Assembly: GCF_000374065.1 (NCBI RefSeq)
Contig: NZ_KB893311.1
Coordinates: 1-64,000, forward strand
Length of the DNA: 64,000 nucleotides
Source of the DNA: Spirosoma luteum DSM 19990
Lineage (GTDB): Bacteria; Bacteroidota; Bacteroidia; Cytophagales; Spirosomataceae
Direction of reading: 5' to 3'
Each line of letters starts with the position of its first letter. Within the stretch, counting starts at the first letter, position 1. Under the pieces are notes generated by a model that worked only from the letters and a program-made list of their open reading frames with translations, made no database searches and was not told where the DNA came from. Below are positions 34,901-43,802 of the stretch, piece by piece. The position numbers and the translations under genes were made by a program.

Positions 34901-37900
34901 GGCGGTGTATCCCAAAAACAGTTTTGCGCCCTGGGTTCTATCAAAAGTAACCTGGGGCATCTCACAGCGGCAGCCGGTGTGGCGGGGCTGATTAAAACGA
35001 CGCTGGCCCTGCACTACCGGCAACTGCCTGCGTCGCTTGGGTTCAGCACACCCAACCCAGAAATTGCCTTTACCGACAGCCCCTTTTATGTAAACGACAC
35101 CCACCGCGATTGGGTCGCGACGGTGCCGGGGCCGAACGGAGAAGCCTACAACGGGCCGCGCCGAGCGGGTGTCAGTTCGTTTGGCGTTGGAGGCACGAAT
35201 GTTCACGTCGTGCTGGAAGAGTACATTCCCGCCGAAACAGTTGAGACGGTAAGCCTGTCAGCCACCCGGCAGCCGGTTCACGTAGCGGTTTGGTCGGCGA
35301 AATCCAAACAAAGCCTGACTACCTACGCAGTTCATCTGGCCGGGCATCTTAGCCAGCATCCCGATCAGGCCCTGGCCGATGTTGCCTATACGCTTCAGAT
35401 CCGCCAGCCCGCTTTTGCCCACCGTCGGTTTATTCTGGCGGGTAGTGAGGCAGAACTCACGCGGGCGTTACTGGCTCCAGCCACGCCACAAACGACTCAT
35501 TCCCCTCCCGAAGATAGTACAGCATCACAAGCACCCGGCCCGTTAGTCGTTTTGTTTCCGGGTCAGGGAGCACAGTACGTCAATATGGGCCGGGAACTGT
35601 ATGAGAACGAACTGGTGTACCGGCAAGCCGTTGATGCCTGTGCTGACGGACTGATGGCCCATCTTAACCTCGACATCCGGCAGGTTCTCTACGCCGATAC
35701 CGTCGATGAGGACGCACCCCAGCGGTTGAAAAATACGCGTTATACGCAGCCCGCTCTGTTTGTGACTGAATATGCCCTGGTCCGGCTCTGGCAAAGCTGG
35801 GGCATCGAGCCAATGGTTTATTGCGGCCATAGCATTGGCGAGTTTGTGGCGGCCCATCTGGCCGGAGTCTTTACTTTACCCGACGTGCTGGCCATCATCG
35901 CAACCCGGGGCCGACTAATCGGCGACCTGGCAGGAGGAAGTATGCTATCGGTACGGCTCGATGCCGACGCGGTTTCGGCCATGCTCCCCCCCACGTTATC
36001 GCTGGCGGCTATCAACAGCCGTCACCTGTGCGTGGTGGCCGGACCCGATGACGCAATTGCCGCGTTTGCCCGGCAGTTGACGGAGGAAGGTACTGCCAAC
36101 CGGCTCCTCGAAACCAGCCACGCGTTCCACTCGGCCATGCTGGACCCTATTGTGGGCGAATTTGAAACGGTAATGCGGGCCATTACGTTGCAGCGACCCC
36201 AAAAACCCATTGTATCAACGGTAAGCGGCACCTGGCTGACCGATGCCGACGCGACAAATCCCGGCTACTGGGCTACCCATATGCGGGCTACCGTTCGGTT
36301 TGCCGATGCGCTGGAAACTTTGTTTACTTTAGAAAATGCCATCCTGCTCGAAGCGGGGCCGGGTAGCGTTACCTCAACGCTGGCCCGCCAGCAGGCCATA
36401 CCACGACCGATTGATGTGGTAACGAGCTTAGATATGGCTAAAGGTACCCGAAGCGAGCACGAATCCATCCTTAATGCGTTAGGGCAACTGTGGGTCAAAG
36501 GCGTTACCGTAAACTGGGCCGGTTTTCAGGCGGGCCAACCCCACCGAAAAGTTGCCTTGCCCACCTACGCCTTCGACCGGACTCGTTGCTGGGTAGACCC
36601 GCCCCGGCAGCAAGCTGAACTTCCGGCATCTGTTGCTCCACCATTAGCCGACTATTCGCTTTCAGTAGAAACACCCGTTATCATGCCGATTATGCGTAGA
36701 AATGAGTTGATAAACCTGGTTCGGCAACTGCTGAACGAAACATCGGGTATCCTTGTGGATGAGAAATCACTGCCGCTGAGTTTCATTGAACTGGGGCTTG
36801 ATTCCCTGGCGCTAACTCAGTTTTCCTATACCGTTCGGAAGAAGTTTGACCTCCCGATTTCATTCCGGCAGTTGAACAGTACCTACAACTCCATCGAAGC
36901 CCTGGTTGATTTCATAGACCGGGAGTTACCCGCCGATGCCTTCCAACCCCAGGCCCCGACCAATCCACCCCTGCCCCCCGCGCTGTTACCCATCGCTCCC
37001 CAGCGTAATGCGTCTGACGACCCCAGACCGCTACCGGAACCGTTCGCTAGCAGGAGTAGCAACCCAGACCCGGTCGCGGACCTGTTCGAGCAACAACTAC
37101 ACATCATGGCTGAACAACTGGCTATTTTGCGGGGCCAGGCACCATCGCCCGTCCGCCAGCAACCCGTCGGGCGGGATAGCCCGGCCCCGGCCCTGCAACC
37201 AATGGAGCGAACTATCGACCCGGATCAACCGGTTGCCCCGATACCCGAAAAAGTAGTACCTCCTGTAGCCGGGATGCCCCCGGTCCGGCAGACTTTCGGG
37301 GCTGGTGCTCGTATTGAACGCCAGGCCACATCCCTCAGCGATGTGCAGCAAGCTTTTTTGGTAAAATTCACCCAACGCTATACCGATAAGACAGCCTCCA
37401 GCAAAGCCTACGCGCAGGAGAACCGGCGATGGATGGCTGATCCCCGCGCCGTAACGGGGTTCAAGCCGATGACGAAGGAATTAGTCTACCCAATTGTGGT
37501 AGAACGCTCGAAGGGAAGCCGGTTATGGGATATTGACGATAACGAATACATTGATGTGCTGAACGGGTTTGGTTCAACCTTGTTTGGCTACCAGCCTGAC
37601 TTGCTCAAAACGGTTCTTCACGATCAAATTGAACAGGGGTATGAACTAGGGCCGCAGCATAGACTCGCCGGTGCGGTAGCCCGGATGGTTTGCGAATTCA
37701 CAGGCTTCGACCGGGCCGCTTTGTGCAATACCGGGTCGGAGGCTGTGTTGGGTGCGCTGCGCATGACCCGGACCGTAACAGGACGGTCGCTGGTGGTTAC
37801 CTTTGCTGGCTCCTATCACGGCATTTTCGATGAAGTAATCAGCCGGGGCAGCAGTAATCACCAATCGTACCCGGCCGCCCTGGGCATTCCATCCGAAGCG

Positions 37901-38836
37901 GTGCAGAACGTATTGATTCTGGAGTATGGCACCGACGAAAGCCTGCAAATCATCCGGGACAGAGCTAATGAACTGGCTGCTGTGCTGGTCGAACCCGTAC
38001 AAAGTCGCCGACCCGAATTTCAGCCCATCGATTTTCTAAAGCAGGTACGGACTATTACCGAGGATTCGGGGACGGCTTTAATCTTCGACGAAGTGATAAC
38101 GGGCTTTCGGATGCATCCGGGGGGGGCGCAGGCTCTGTTCGGTGTCAGGGCTGATTTGGCAACATATGGCAAAGTAATCGGGGGCGGCCTGCCGATTGGG
38201 GTAGTAGCGGGAAAATCCGCGTTCATGGATACCCTGGACGGAGGACACTGGCAATACGGGGATGACTCGTATCCCCAGGCCGACATCACGTTTTTTGCCG
38301 GTACGTTTGTCCGTCACCCGTTAGCTCTGGCAGCCGCCAACGCGTCGCTTCAGTATCTGCGGGAGCAAGGCCCTGCCCTTCAGGAGCGTTTGAATGCTAA
38401 AACTAAACAATTTGCCGACACGGTAAATATTGCCCTGGTCAACCAGCAACTACCCATCGTGATGGTTCATTTTGGGTCACTTTGGAAGCTAAAGTTTACC
38501 GAAGACATCCCCTACGGCGAACTTCTGTACACGCTGATGCGGGAGAAAGGTATTCACATTTGGGACGGTTTTCCCTGCTTTATGACCGAAGCTCATACCG
38601 ACGACGACATTCAGCAGATTGTTGGTGCGTTCGTTAATAGTTTCCAGGAATTGGTCGAGTCTCAACTTCTACGACCGAGGGAACCACTGATCGCTGAGTT
38701 GACAACCGTCTATAACCATGCTGATAACCCACCGATGCCGGGAGCCAGATTGGGCCGGGATCGACAGGGTAATCCTGGCTGGTATGTAACAGACCCGGAC
38801 CAGCCCGGAAAATACCAGCAACTTGAAATAAGGTGA
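31991..38836 (+). CDS. Hybrid NRPS-PKS-aminotransferase megasynthase (A-PCP-KS-AT-ACP-AMT)
   Basis: 2281 residues. Adenylation domain about 10-520 (YTSGSTGRPKGV; FDFSVWEMYG; MYGITETTVHV; Lys in TTNGKADRG). Reading the ten specificity positions gives D-F-W-N-I-G-M-V-H-K, the known threonine code. PCP near 580 (ESGGNSLLAAR). Ketosynthase about 645-1075 with Cys in SVYSACSTSL, His in EAHGTATPLGDP and KSNLGHLTAA. Acyltransferase about 1180-1490 with GHSIGEF and HAFH, typical for malonyl-CoA. ACP near 1604 (LGLDSLALTQ). A proline-rich linker (1660-1790) leads to a class III PLP aminotransferase (about 1825-2235; FDEVITGF; Lys in TYGKVIGGGLPIG). There is no condensation, reductase or thioesterase domain. 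The expected intermediate is a malonyl-extended threonine whose beta-keto group could be transaminated. No phosphopantetheinyl transferase is in view. Confidence 0.93.
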   Translation: MTKTLPNLNESIYPTDKTLVDLFAEQARRTPNRVAVVCDDSQLTYTELDRHSNQLAHYLRKQGVGKETFVPICLERSVAMIVGLLGILKAGGAYVPIDPDYPADRVDYILADLNATVVITDAIARTKLEPTTPVGAPGQSARRTLVCLDRDAPVIRDESIEAVSGPPASHQLAYVIYTSGSTGRPKGVMIEHTNVVSLMKMNALPFDFGEQDVWTMFHSFCFDFSVWEMYGALLFGGKLIVVPKHVAKDAQLYGELLATHRVTVLNQTPSAFYVLQEHIVAQSVPLSVRYVIFGGEALLPGKLRPWQRAFPACQLINMYGITETTVHVTCLTLREEHLTQSSSLIGHSLPTLTTHVLDDQQQPVAVGETGELYVGGAGLARGYLNQPELTAQRFILNPFVDQTSENRTGNDAAGLRGVIQRLYRSGDLVRLLPTGELEYLGRIDAQVKIRGFRIELGEIEQTLQQHPGVKQVVVVAKTYGDADVRLVGYVVMDGLFDKSALINFLKSRLPDYMVPAVWVSIDQVPLTTNGKADRGALPDPESSSPPASPFLAPGNSTEEKLLAVWRAVLVLSRMGVTDNFFESGGNSLLAARTVAALKQTHGYEIPITKLYQFPTVQSLAGYVDGRTQGSFLPGQTNAVRPETDDVAIISMAGHFPGASTIEALWEVLRTGQETIQFFTPDELDSSLPGELTGDAQYVRARGILAGASQFDAGFFGISPKLAEVMDPQQRVFLEIAWEALEQAGYLPQQYGGSIGVWAGCGNNTYYLNNVLPNHEVVRQVGSFQAMTVNEKDFIASRTAYQLNLGGPAVSVYSACSTSLLAIAQAVDSIRLGHCALALAGGASVTAPIYSGHLYEEGAMLSRDGHCRPFDANATGTVFSDGAGVVLLKARSAAERDGDTIYAVIKGAGVNNDGGGKGSFTAPNTEGQARAIRMALADARIDPSTISYVEAHGTATPLGDPIEVEGLTMAFGGVSQKQFCALGSIKSNLGHLTAAAGVAGLIKTTLALHYRQLPASLGFSTPNPEIAFTDSPFYVNDTHRDWVATVPGPNGEAYNGPRRAGVSSFGVGGTNVHVVLEEYIPAETVETVSLSATRQPVHVAVWSAKSKQSLTTYAVHLAGHLSQHPDQALADVAYTLQIRQPAFAHRRFILAGSEAELTRALLAPATPQTTHSPPEDSTASQAPGPLVVLFPGQGAQYVNMGRELYENELVYRQAVDACADGLMAHLNLDIRQVLYADTVDEDAPQRLKNTRYTQPALFVTEYALVRLWQSWGIEPMVYCGHSIGEFVAAHLAGVFTLPDVLAIIATRGRLIGDLAGGSMLSVRLDADAVSAMLPPTLSLAAINSRHLCVVAGPDDAIAAFARQLTEEGTANRLLETSHAFHSAMLDPIVGEFETVMRAITLQRPQKPIVSTVSGTWLTDADATNPGYWATHMRATVRFADALETLFTLENAILLEAGPGSVTSTLARQQAIPRPIDVVTSLDMAKGTRSEHESILNALGQLWVKGVTVNWAGFQAGQPHRKVALPTYAFDRTRCWVDPPRQQAELPASVAPPLADYSLSVETPVIMPIMRRNELINLVRQLLNETSGILVDEKSLPLSFIELGLDSLALTQFSYTVRKKFDLPISFRQLNSTYNSIEALVDFIDRELPADAFQPQAPTNPPLPPALLPIAPQRNASDDPRPLPEPFASRSSNPDPVADLFEQQLHIMAEQLAILRGQAPSPVRQQPVGRDSPAPALQPMERTIDPDQPVAPIPEKVVPPVAGMPPVRQTFGAGARIERQATSLSDVQQAFLVKFTQRYTDKTASSKAYAQENRRWMADPRAVTGFKPMTKELVYPIVVERSKGSRLWDIDDNEYIDVLNGFGSTLFGYQPDLLKTVLHDQIEQGYELGPQHRLAGAVARMVCEFTGFDRAALCNTGSEAVLGALRMTRTVTGRSLVVTFAGSYHGIFDEVISRGSSNHQSYPAALGIPSEAVQNVLILEYGTDESLQIIRDRANELAAVLVEPVQSRRPEFQPIDFLKQVRTITEDSGTALIFDEVITGFRMHPGGAQALFGVRADLATYGKVIGGGLPIGVVAGKSAFMDTLDGGHWQYGDDSYPQADITFFAGTFVRHPLALAAANASLQYLREQGPALQERLNAKTKQFADTVNIALVNQQLPIVMVHFGSLWKLKFTEDIPYGELLYTLMREKGIHIWDGFPCFMTEAHTDDDIQQIVGAFVNSFQELVESQLLRPREPLIAELTTVYNHADNPPMPGARLGRDRQGNPGWYVTDPDQPGKYQQLEIR

Positions 38837-38995
38837 AAAGAATATCTTTCCTGAAAAGACACCCCCGGCTTTCCCAGGAAAGCTATACAGCAGGAAAGAG
38901 ATATAAGATGTACACCACCCCGAAAAAGTAAACGGTCGCACAGCGTTGTACCGGTTAAGCGGGACGTTTTTAACTGGAATGGTTGTGTTTCTATA

Positions 38996-39057
38996 AATTT
39001 TGTAAAGACTCCCCTTAATCCTGTAACGATTCTTAGTTGGAAAGCCTGTAAGTTTGT
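38996..39057 (+). promoter_or_regulatory. Direct-repeat copper-type operator and -7 box before HYC_CC_PP gene
   Basis: Repeats AATTTTGTAAAG (38996-39007) and AATCCTGTAACG (39017-39028), 21 bp apart. The second ends 24 bp before TTTGT at 39053-39057, part of TAAGTTTG, a good Bacteroidota -7 box (TAnnTTTG). The ATG follows 19 bp later. The repeats sit where an activator contacting RNA polymerase would bind. Confidence 0.72.
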
Positions 39058-39076
39058 ACTGGTAAAATAGCATTCA

Positions 39077-39526
39077 ATGAAAACCCCGTTTCATACCCGC
39101 CTGATTTGCTGCTGGCTGGCCCTTGTGGTCTTGCTTAGTAGCACGGGATTTGGTATGATTGATCATTGGTGTCAGATGCGGGGTCATTCCAAAGCCCTTT
39201 TGCTGACCGAAAAGGGTTGCGTTGTCAATCCCTGTCAGACGGACGAGCCGACAGCACCCGTAACAGGTGGACCGCTGGTCAAAAAAATGCCCTGCTGCAA
39301 AACAACGGTATCCTTCGAGCACCTCGACGTAAGCCGTTTGGTAGCGGATCACCCTAGCCTGGCTACGCCCCAGCCCGCTGATTTTATTCTCAATCCCCAA
39401 TTCCGACTGTTACTGGCGGAACTTATGCCGACCGATTCCCAACCGTCGGTGCCTTCCATTGCCAACGACCCGATTTACCGAACCGGGCGTTTTCGGCTTA
39501 CAGTCGGCTGTAGCTGGCTGATTTAA
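39077..39526 (+). CDS. HYC_CC_PP-family exported protein
   Basis: A 149-residue exported protein with signal peptide (CCWLALVVLLSSTGFGM), an HWC motif (DHWCQMRGHSKA; HYC variant), a central Cys-rich patch (LVKKMPCCKTT) and a C-terminal proline-containing tail. This matches the HYC_CC_PP family, small Bacteroidota proteins commonly found beside metal-resistance genes; conserved His and Cys suggest periplasmic copper or thiol chemistry, but no function is established. It is the first gene of the copper region and carries the shared direct-repeat operator. A broken copy with a similar operator lies at 30727. Confidence 0.75.
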   Translation: MKTPFHTRLICCWLALVVLLSSTGFGMIDHWCQMRGHSKALLLTEKGCVVNPCQTDEPTAPVTGGPLVKKMPCCKTTVSFEHLDVSRLVADHPSLATPQPADFILNPQFRLLLAELMPTDSQPSVPSIANDPIYRTGRFRLTVGCSWLI

Positions 39527-39696
39527 ACCCCATTTCCAGATTCGTCACTCGCTGACGGATGCTTTCAGGCATCCCGGTTGGCGGGCATTCTGCGTTTTGT
39601 TCACTGCATCGTGGACTTTTGTTATCCGTTTCGGCCCATGTGCGCGTTACGGTAGCCTACTGAAAATCATCATTCTAAATTAACGCGTTTATTTCT

Positions 39697-40782
39697 ATGA
39701 ATAAGTCCCTTCTGCCGGTGGCCTTATCGCCCCTGCTCGCTTTATCCGGTTGCATGAATATGGACCACTCTCAGTCCATGCAACCGGAGCTGAACATCAA
39801 CTATCCGGCGGCTTACGTCGTCAATGCCGAAGGCAATAGTCTGTCAGTTATTGACCTTGCCAGCCAGCAGGTGAAAGAAACTATCTCATTCGGCGATGCG
39901 TCGATGAGCCATTCTGGTACGATGCCCATGACAGATATGGTTATGTGGCCGCACCACATCTACCTGTCGCCCGATGGCAGCAAACTGGGTGTGGGGGTCC
40001 CCGGCATGGACCTTAGCGCGGGACATACCGGCGGCATGAGCGGAATGACGGGACGGGTGCTGGTCGTGAATCCAAAAACAGGTGCCACAACGACCAATCA
40101 GCAAACGCCCGTGATGAACCACAACGCCGTATTCTCGCCCGATGGGACCGAAATATGGACTTCGCAGATGGAGGAAACGGGTAAAGTACTGGTGTACAAT
40201 GCCGCTACCATGGCCCTTAAAAACACGATTACGGTAGGTATGGAGCCTGCCGAAGTGACGATGTCGGCTAATGGATTATATGCTTTTGTGGCTAACGGCA
40301 TGAGTAACTCCGTCACGGTGATCAACGTGACTGATAAAACGGTCGTGAAGACGATTTCCGTGGTAGAAGACCCGGTGGGTGCGTGGCCTGGCGCAGATGG
40401 TAACATGTATGTCGACAACGAAAAAGGTCAGAGTATCAGCGTGATTAACGTAGCCAAACTCTCTGTTGTGGAAACCGTTAAACTAGGCTTCACGCCGGGC
40501 TATGCGGCCTATCACCCCACCCGCAACGAACTCTGGGTAAGCCAGGCCGGAACAGGCACCAAAGTAACCATCTTCGAACGCATGAACGGGGGCTGGATGA
40601 ACATGGGTGAGGTACCGACTGGGCTGGATGCTCATGCTATTGTCTTCACCAAAGACGGCAGCACCGCTTATGTTACCAATCAGGGCGCAGCTACCGTTTC
40701 CGTAATCGACATAGCCAAACGGACCAAAGTCAAAGACATTTCGGTGGGTAAAAAGCCAAATGGCATCGTCCTGAAATACTAA
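39697..40782 (+). CDS. YncE-like beta-propeller lipoprotein
   Basis: A 361-residue lipoprotein (signal LLALSGC) with a seven-bladed YVTN propeller: repeated blades such as VVNAEGNSLSVIDLASQQV, AFVANGMSNSVTVINVTDKT and AYVTNQGAATVSVIDIAKRT. Met- and His-rich stretches (HSGTMPMTDMVMWPHH; AGHTGGMSGMTG at residues about 70-130) are unlike ordinary YncE and could bind copper. It starts an operon-like run to 43583 with short gaps (9 bp to the next gene). The function is probably periplasmic metal or ligand sensing or binding; this is inference. Confidence 0.85.
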   Translation: MNKSLLPVALSPLLALSGCMNMDHSQSMQPELNINYPAAYVVNAEGNSLSVIDLASQQVKETISFGDASMSHSGTMPMTDMVMWPHHIYLSPDGSKLGVGVPGMDLSAGHTGGMSGMTGRVLVVNPKTGATTTNQQTPVMNHNAVFSPDGTEIWTSQMEETGKVLVYNAATMALKNTITVGMEPAEVTMSANGLYAFVANGMSNSVTVINVTDKTVVKTISVVEDPVGAWPGADGNMYVDNEKGQSISVINVAKLSVVETVKLGFTPGYAAYHPTRNELWVSQAGTGTKVTIFERMNGGWMNMGEVPTGLDAHAIVFTKDGSTAYVTNQGAATVSVIDIAKRTKVKDISVGKKPNGIVLKY

Positions 40783-40791
40783 GAAACCGCT

Positions 40792-41658
40792 ATGAATTAT
40801 TCATCCCCCACCCGCATTGCCTTTGTGCTGATTGGTTTATTGGCATTGATGCAACCCATTCGGGCGCAGTTGACTATGCCCGAAGTTTCTCCCTCGACGA
40901 CCGTCAAACAGAAAATCGGTTTTACCGACCTGACGATTACCTACGCTCGACCGGCAACGAAAGGCAGGGCTATTTTTGGGAGTCTGGTTCCCTACGGCCA
41001 GTTGTGGCGTACGGGTGCGGGCGATGCAACAATCCTGACCCTCTCCGATCCGATGGTGATAGCCGGTAAACCCTTACCCGCCGGTCGTTATTCGCTCTTC
41101 ACTATACCGGAGCGGACGGAGTGGACGGTGATTATAAATTCATACACGGAGGGTCATGGAACGGCAGGCTACGAAGCTAAAAACGATGTGTTGCGGTTCA
41201 CCGTTAAACCGGATTCGTCAGTGCGGTTCTACGAGTCATTCACCATCGACCTACAGGATTTAGTCAAAAATGGGGCAAACCTGTACCTGACCTGGGCCAA
41301 CACGTCGGTGCATTTTTCGCTGGTGAGCAACGCCGATGAGCGGATTACGGCGGAGATTATGAAGCGGGTTACCTCGGCCACCGACGGGGAAGCAGGCGTG
41401 TTTTACCAGTCAGCCCTGTACTATTTCGATACGGGTAAAGACACCAAACAGGCGTTGGTTTGGGCTACTAAAGCGGCTACGGGTAAACCGGCGTTCAACT
41501 ATCTTCATTTACAGGCCAAACTCCTCGCCAAAACGGGCTACTATAAAGCGGCCATCGCTGCCGCCCGAAAGTCGTCGGAGTTGGCTGTCGAGAAAAAAAA
41601 TGCCGAAATCGTGACGCTTAATAGTCAACTCATTGCCGAGTGGGAAAAGAAGTTGTAG
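40792..41658 (+). CDS. DUF2911 protein with TPR-like C-terminus
   Basis: A 288-residue exported protein (signal ends PIRAQ). The DUF2911 domain (about residues 25-170) shows the usual DLTITYARPATKGRAIFGSL, LWRTGAGDATILTL and KPLPAGRYSLFTIPERTEWT. The C-terminal 100 residues are helical and TPR-like (QSALYYFDTGKDTKQALVWA). The function is unknown. A second DUF2911 gene lies at 44781; the two differ substantially. It is 3 bp upstream of a methyltransferase gene. Confidence 0.88.
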   Translation: MNYSSPTRIAFVLIGLLALMQPIRAQLTMPEVSPSTTVKQKIGFTDLTITYARPATKGRAIFGSLVPYGQLWRTGAGDATILTLSDPMVIAGKPLPAGRYSLFTIPERTEWTVIINSYTEGHGTAGYEAKNDVLRFTVKPDSSVRFYESFTIDLQDLVKNGANLYLTWANTSVHFSLVSNADERITAEIMKRVTSATDGEAGVFYQSALYYFDTGKDTKQALVWATKAATGKPAFNYLHLQAKLLAKTGYYKAAIAAARKSSELAVEKKNAEIVTLNSQLIAEWEKKL

Positions 41659-41661
41659 GCC

Positions 41662-42321
41662 ATGAAAACAACCGCTGACACTTACAAACCGGCTTTGCGC
41701 TGGAACGGCCTGACCCGGTTTTACGACCGGATAATGGCCCTGACCATGCAGGAAGACCATTTCCGAACGCTGCTTCTCGACCCGATTCGGGCATTGACCC
41801 CGCGTTACGTGCTGGATGTGGGCTGTGGGACGGGAACGCAGGCAATGTGGCTGCGCCAGATGTTTCCCAAAGCCAGTGTCTTTGGTCTTGATGGCGACGA
41901 AATGGTCTTAGCGATAGCCCGGCAAAAAAATACGGTGGCGGGCTGGCCAATAGTGCTGGAGCAAGGTATGTCAACGGCACTGCCCTACCCGGATCAAACG
42001 ATGGACATTGTTACCTGTAGTCTCCTGCTCCATCATCTGTCGGATGCGGACAAAGTGCAATCACTCCGGGAGATGTGGCGGGTATTGATTCCTGGTGGTT
42101 CCCTCGCTTTAGCTGATTGGGGCAATCCGGCCAATGATGCTATGCGGTTGCTATTCTACGGTCTGCAACTCTTTGATGGATTCGATACGACAAAAGCCAA
42201 TGTTCAGGGCCTGATTCCGAATATGATCTACGACAACGGATTTCGACAAATGGATGAGACGGGCCGGGTGAATACACTGTTCGGTACGCTTCGTTTATAC
42301 CATGCGGTTAAACCAGTTTAA
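41662..42321 (+). CDS. Class I SAM-dependent methyltransferase
   Basis: A 219-residue cytoplasmic methyltransferase with motif I VLDVGCGTGTQAMWL (residues about 50-64), motif II FGLDGDEMVLAIAR, and the post-I/III region IVTCSLLLHHLSDADK followed by RVLIPGGSLALADW. Similar to UbiE/Methyltransf_11 proteins. The position 3 bp after a DUF2911 gene suggests co-transcription with the copper-associated run, but I see no evidence for a metal or metalloid substrate (no ArsM cysteines). Confidence 0.88.
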   Translation: MKTTADTYKPALRWNGLTRFYDRIMALTMQEDHFRTLLLDPIRALTPRYVLDVGCGTGTQAMWLRQMFPKASVFGLDGDEMVLAIARQKNTVAGWPIVLEQGMSTALPYPDQTMDIVTCSLLLHHLSDADKVQSLREMWRVLIPGGSLALADWGNPANDAMRLLFYGLQLFDGFDTTKANVQGLIPNMIYDNGFRQMDETGRVNTLFGTLRLYHAVKPV

Positions 42322-42340
42322 TTTTTAAACAACTACTACG

Positions 42341-42784
42341 ATGAAAACCAAAACGCTGTTTTTTGCCCTGTTCGCCCTGCTGCTGGGCGCGCCTTCGTTG
42401 TTGCTGGCCCAATCGGCCAACTACAAAAACCCGATGTCCATCAATGCCACCGGACAGATTAAAGATGGTTTCGGCGCCACGGTCGGCACGGTCTCGAAAG
42501 ATAAGATGATTCTGGATGCGAAGGGCCAGAAAATCGCCTTTGTGGATGGACAGGGCAACCTCGTGGACGCCAAAACGGGCAAAAAGATGGGCCGCGTCGG
42601 CAAGAACAACGACACCTACATGGATGCCAATGGCGACCTGATGTTCACCATCAAAGACAATCCGGATGAGACTTGTGACATCTTCGATGCGAAGGGCCAC
42701 AAAATCGGCAATGTACATGATAGCTATAAAGGAACGGCCTGTGCACTTCATTGCTTCCAGGCGAAGCATACCCACATGAAATAA
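42341..42784 (+). CDS. Exported repetitive beta-strand protein (5-fold beta-flower-like)
   Basis: A 147-residue exported protein (signal FALLLGAPSLLLAQ). The mature part consists of short repeated strands of the type KDGFGATVGTVSKDKMILDA, GKKMGRVGKNNDTYMDANGD, IFDAKGHKIGNVHDS, each ending in a turn with a bulky residue, resembling Bacteroidota small beta-flower proteins of unknown function. The C-terminus has Cys-His residues (GTACALHCFQAKHTHMK) that could bind metal. The family assignment is from memory of the pattern and is tentative. Confidence 0.65.
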   Translation: MKTKTLFFALFALLLGAPSLLLAQSANYKNPMSINATGQIKDGFGATVGTVSKDKMILDAKGQKIAFVDGQGNLVDAKTGKKMGRVGKNNDTYMDANGDLMFTIKDNPDETCDIFDAKGHKIGNVHDSYKGTACALHCFQAKHTHMK

Positions 42785-42803
42785 ACCCGATCATCCCGGC
42801 TCC

Positions 42804-43583
42804 ATGAACCGTTCCTGGCACCTTCGTATTCGTAAAACCCACCGGTATCTGGGGTTGTTTATCGGTATCCAGTTTCTACTTTGGACGCTGGGTGGATTAT
42901 ATTTTAGCTGGTCCAGCCTTGACGATATTCACGGCGATCACCTCAGGCATCGGGCGGCTTATGTCCCTATCAACAAGGCGCTGGTGTCGCCCACAGTTCC
43001 AATGCAGGAGCTTGGGCAACAAGCCGGTGTTGATTCGATAGCTGGGGTTTACCTGATTGACGTGCTGGGGAAGCCGGTTTATCAATTAGCTTATCAACAC
43101 ATTGGTGCGGATGGACACGCCATGCAGCATACCCGACTAGCCGATGCCCAGACGGGGAAACTGCGGCCTGAGCTAACCAAAGCAGAAGCCGTGTTACTGG
43201 CCCGGCAGCATTTTACCGGCTCATCGGCCGTTGATCAGGTGGAATACCTGACCAGTACGAACGGGCACCATGAGTACAGGGGAAAGCCTCTGCCTGCCTA
43301 CGCAGTGACGTTTCAGCAGCCTGCGCATGCTACCATTTATGTGGCGTCCCATGTAGGGACCGTACAATCTGTGCGCACCGACCCCTGGCGTGTTTTTGAC
43401 TTCCTGTGGATGCTCCACACGATGGACTATGAAGGCCGCGACGATATGAACAACAGTCTGCTTCGGACCTTTTCGGTGTTGGGGCTCCTGACTATTTCGT
43501 CGGGTTTTGCCCTGTATTTTGTTTCGTCGCCCTGGTTCCGGCGTAAACCAAAGCGGGTATCAATCGTATCCACTATGGAGTAG
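42804..43583 (+). CDS. PepSY-domain membrane protein
   Basis: A 259-residue inner-membrane protein. The first helix (HRYLGLFIGIQFLLWTLGGL) begins with the typical RKTHRYLGL of PepSY-associated membrane helices; a periplasmic PepSY-like domain follows (LTKAEAVLLARQHFTG), and a final helix after WMLHTMDYEGRDDMNN ends in a basic tail. Related proteins occur in iron-siderophore reductases and in copper loci. It is the last gene in the 39.7-43.6 kb run and 219 bp before the DUF305 gene. It may move electrons across the membrane, but lacks obvious heme-binding clusters beyond isolated histidines. Confidence 0.8.
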   Translation: MNRSWHLRIRKTHRYLGLFIGIQFLLWTLGGLYFSWSSLDDIHGDHLRHRAAYVPINKALVSPTVPMQELGQQAGVDSIAGVYLIDVLGKPVYQLAYQHIGADGHAMQHTRLADAQTGKLRPELTKAEAVLLARQHFTGSSAVDQVEYLTSTNGHHEYRGKPLPAYAVTFQQPAHATIYVASHVGTVQSVRTDPWRVFDFLWMLHTMDYEGRDDMNNSLLRTFSVLGLLTISSGFALYFVSSPWFRRKPKRVSIVSTME

Positions 43584-43802
43584 AGGTTCTGTAATTGACA
43601 GCCAGTAGAGTAGCGATTATTTCTGAATCTACTCAATTAAACGCAGGTTACCACTATGCTTGCCATAGCCAAAAGTGGCCAGCCATAATTCTGACCACGA
43701 AGACGACGGCATGAGGCTAAAATTTTAGGTAACACAAACGCTTTTAAAAGCAAAACCTTTTAGAAATGTTTTTATTTAATTAATCACAAAAAAACTAACA
43801 GT

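Noticed and set aside
31991..38836. Many antisense and off-frame ORFs inside the megasynthase, cusA, copA and the receptor genes
   Set aside because: They mirror GC-rich codon structure of the real genes and have no recognisable protein features.
38846..38882. 8-bp inverted repeat CTTTCCTG/CAGGAAAG after the megasynthase, considered as a terminator
   Set aside because: Loop of 21 nt and no T-tract; too weak to call.
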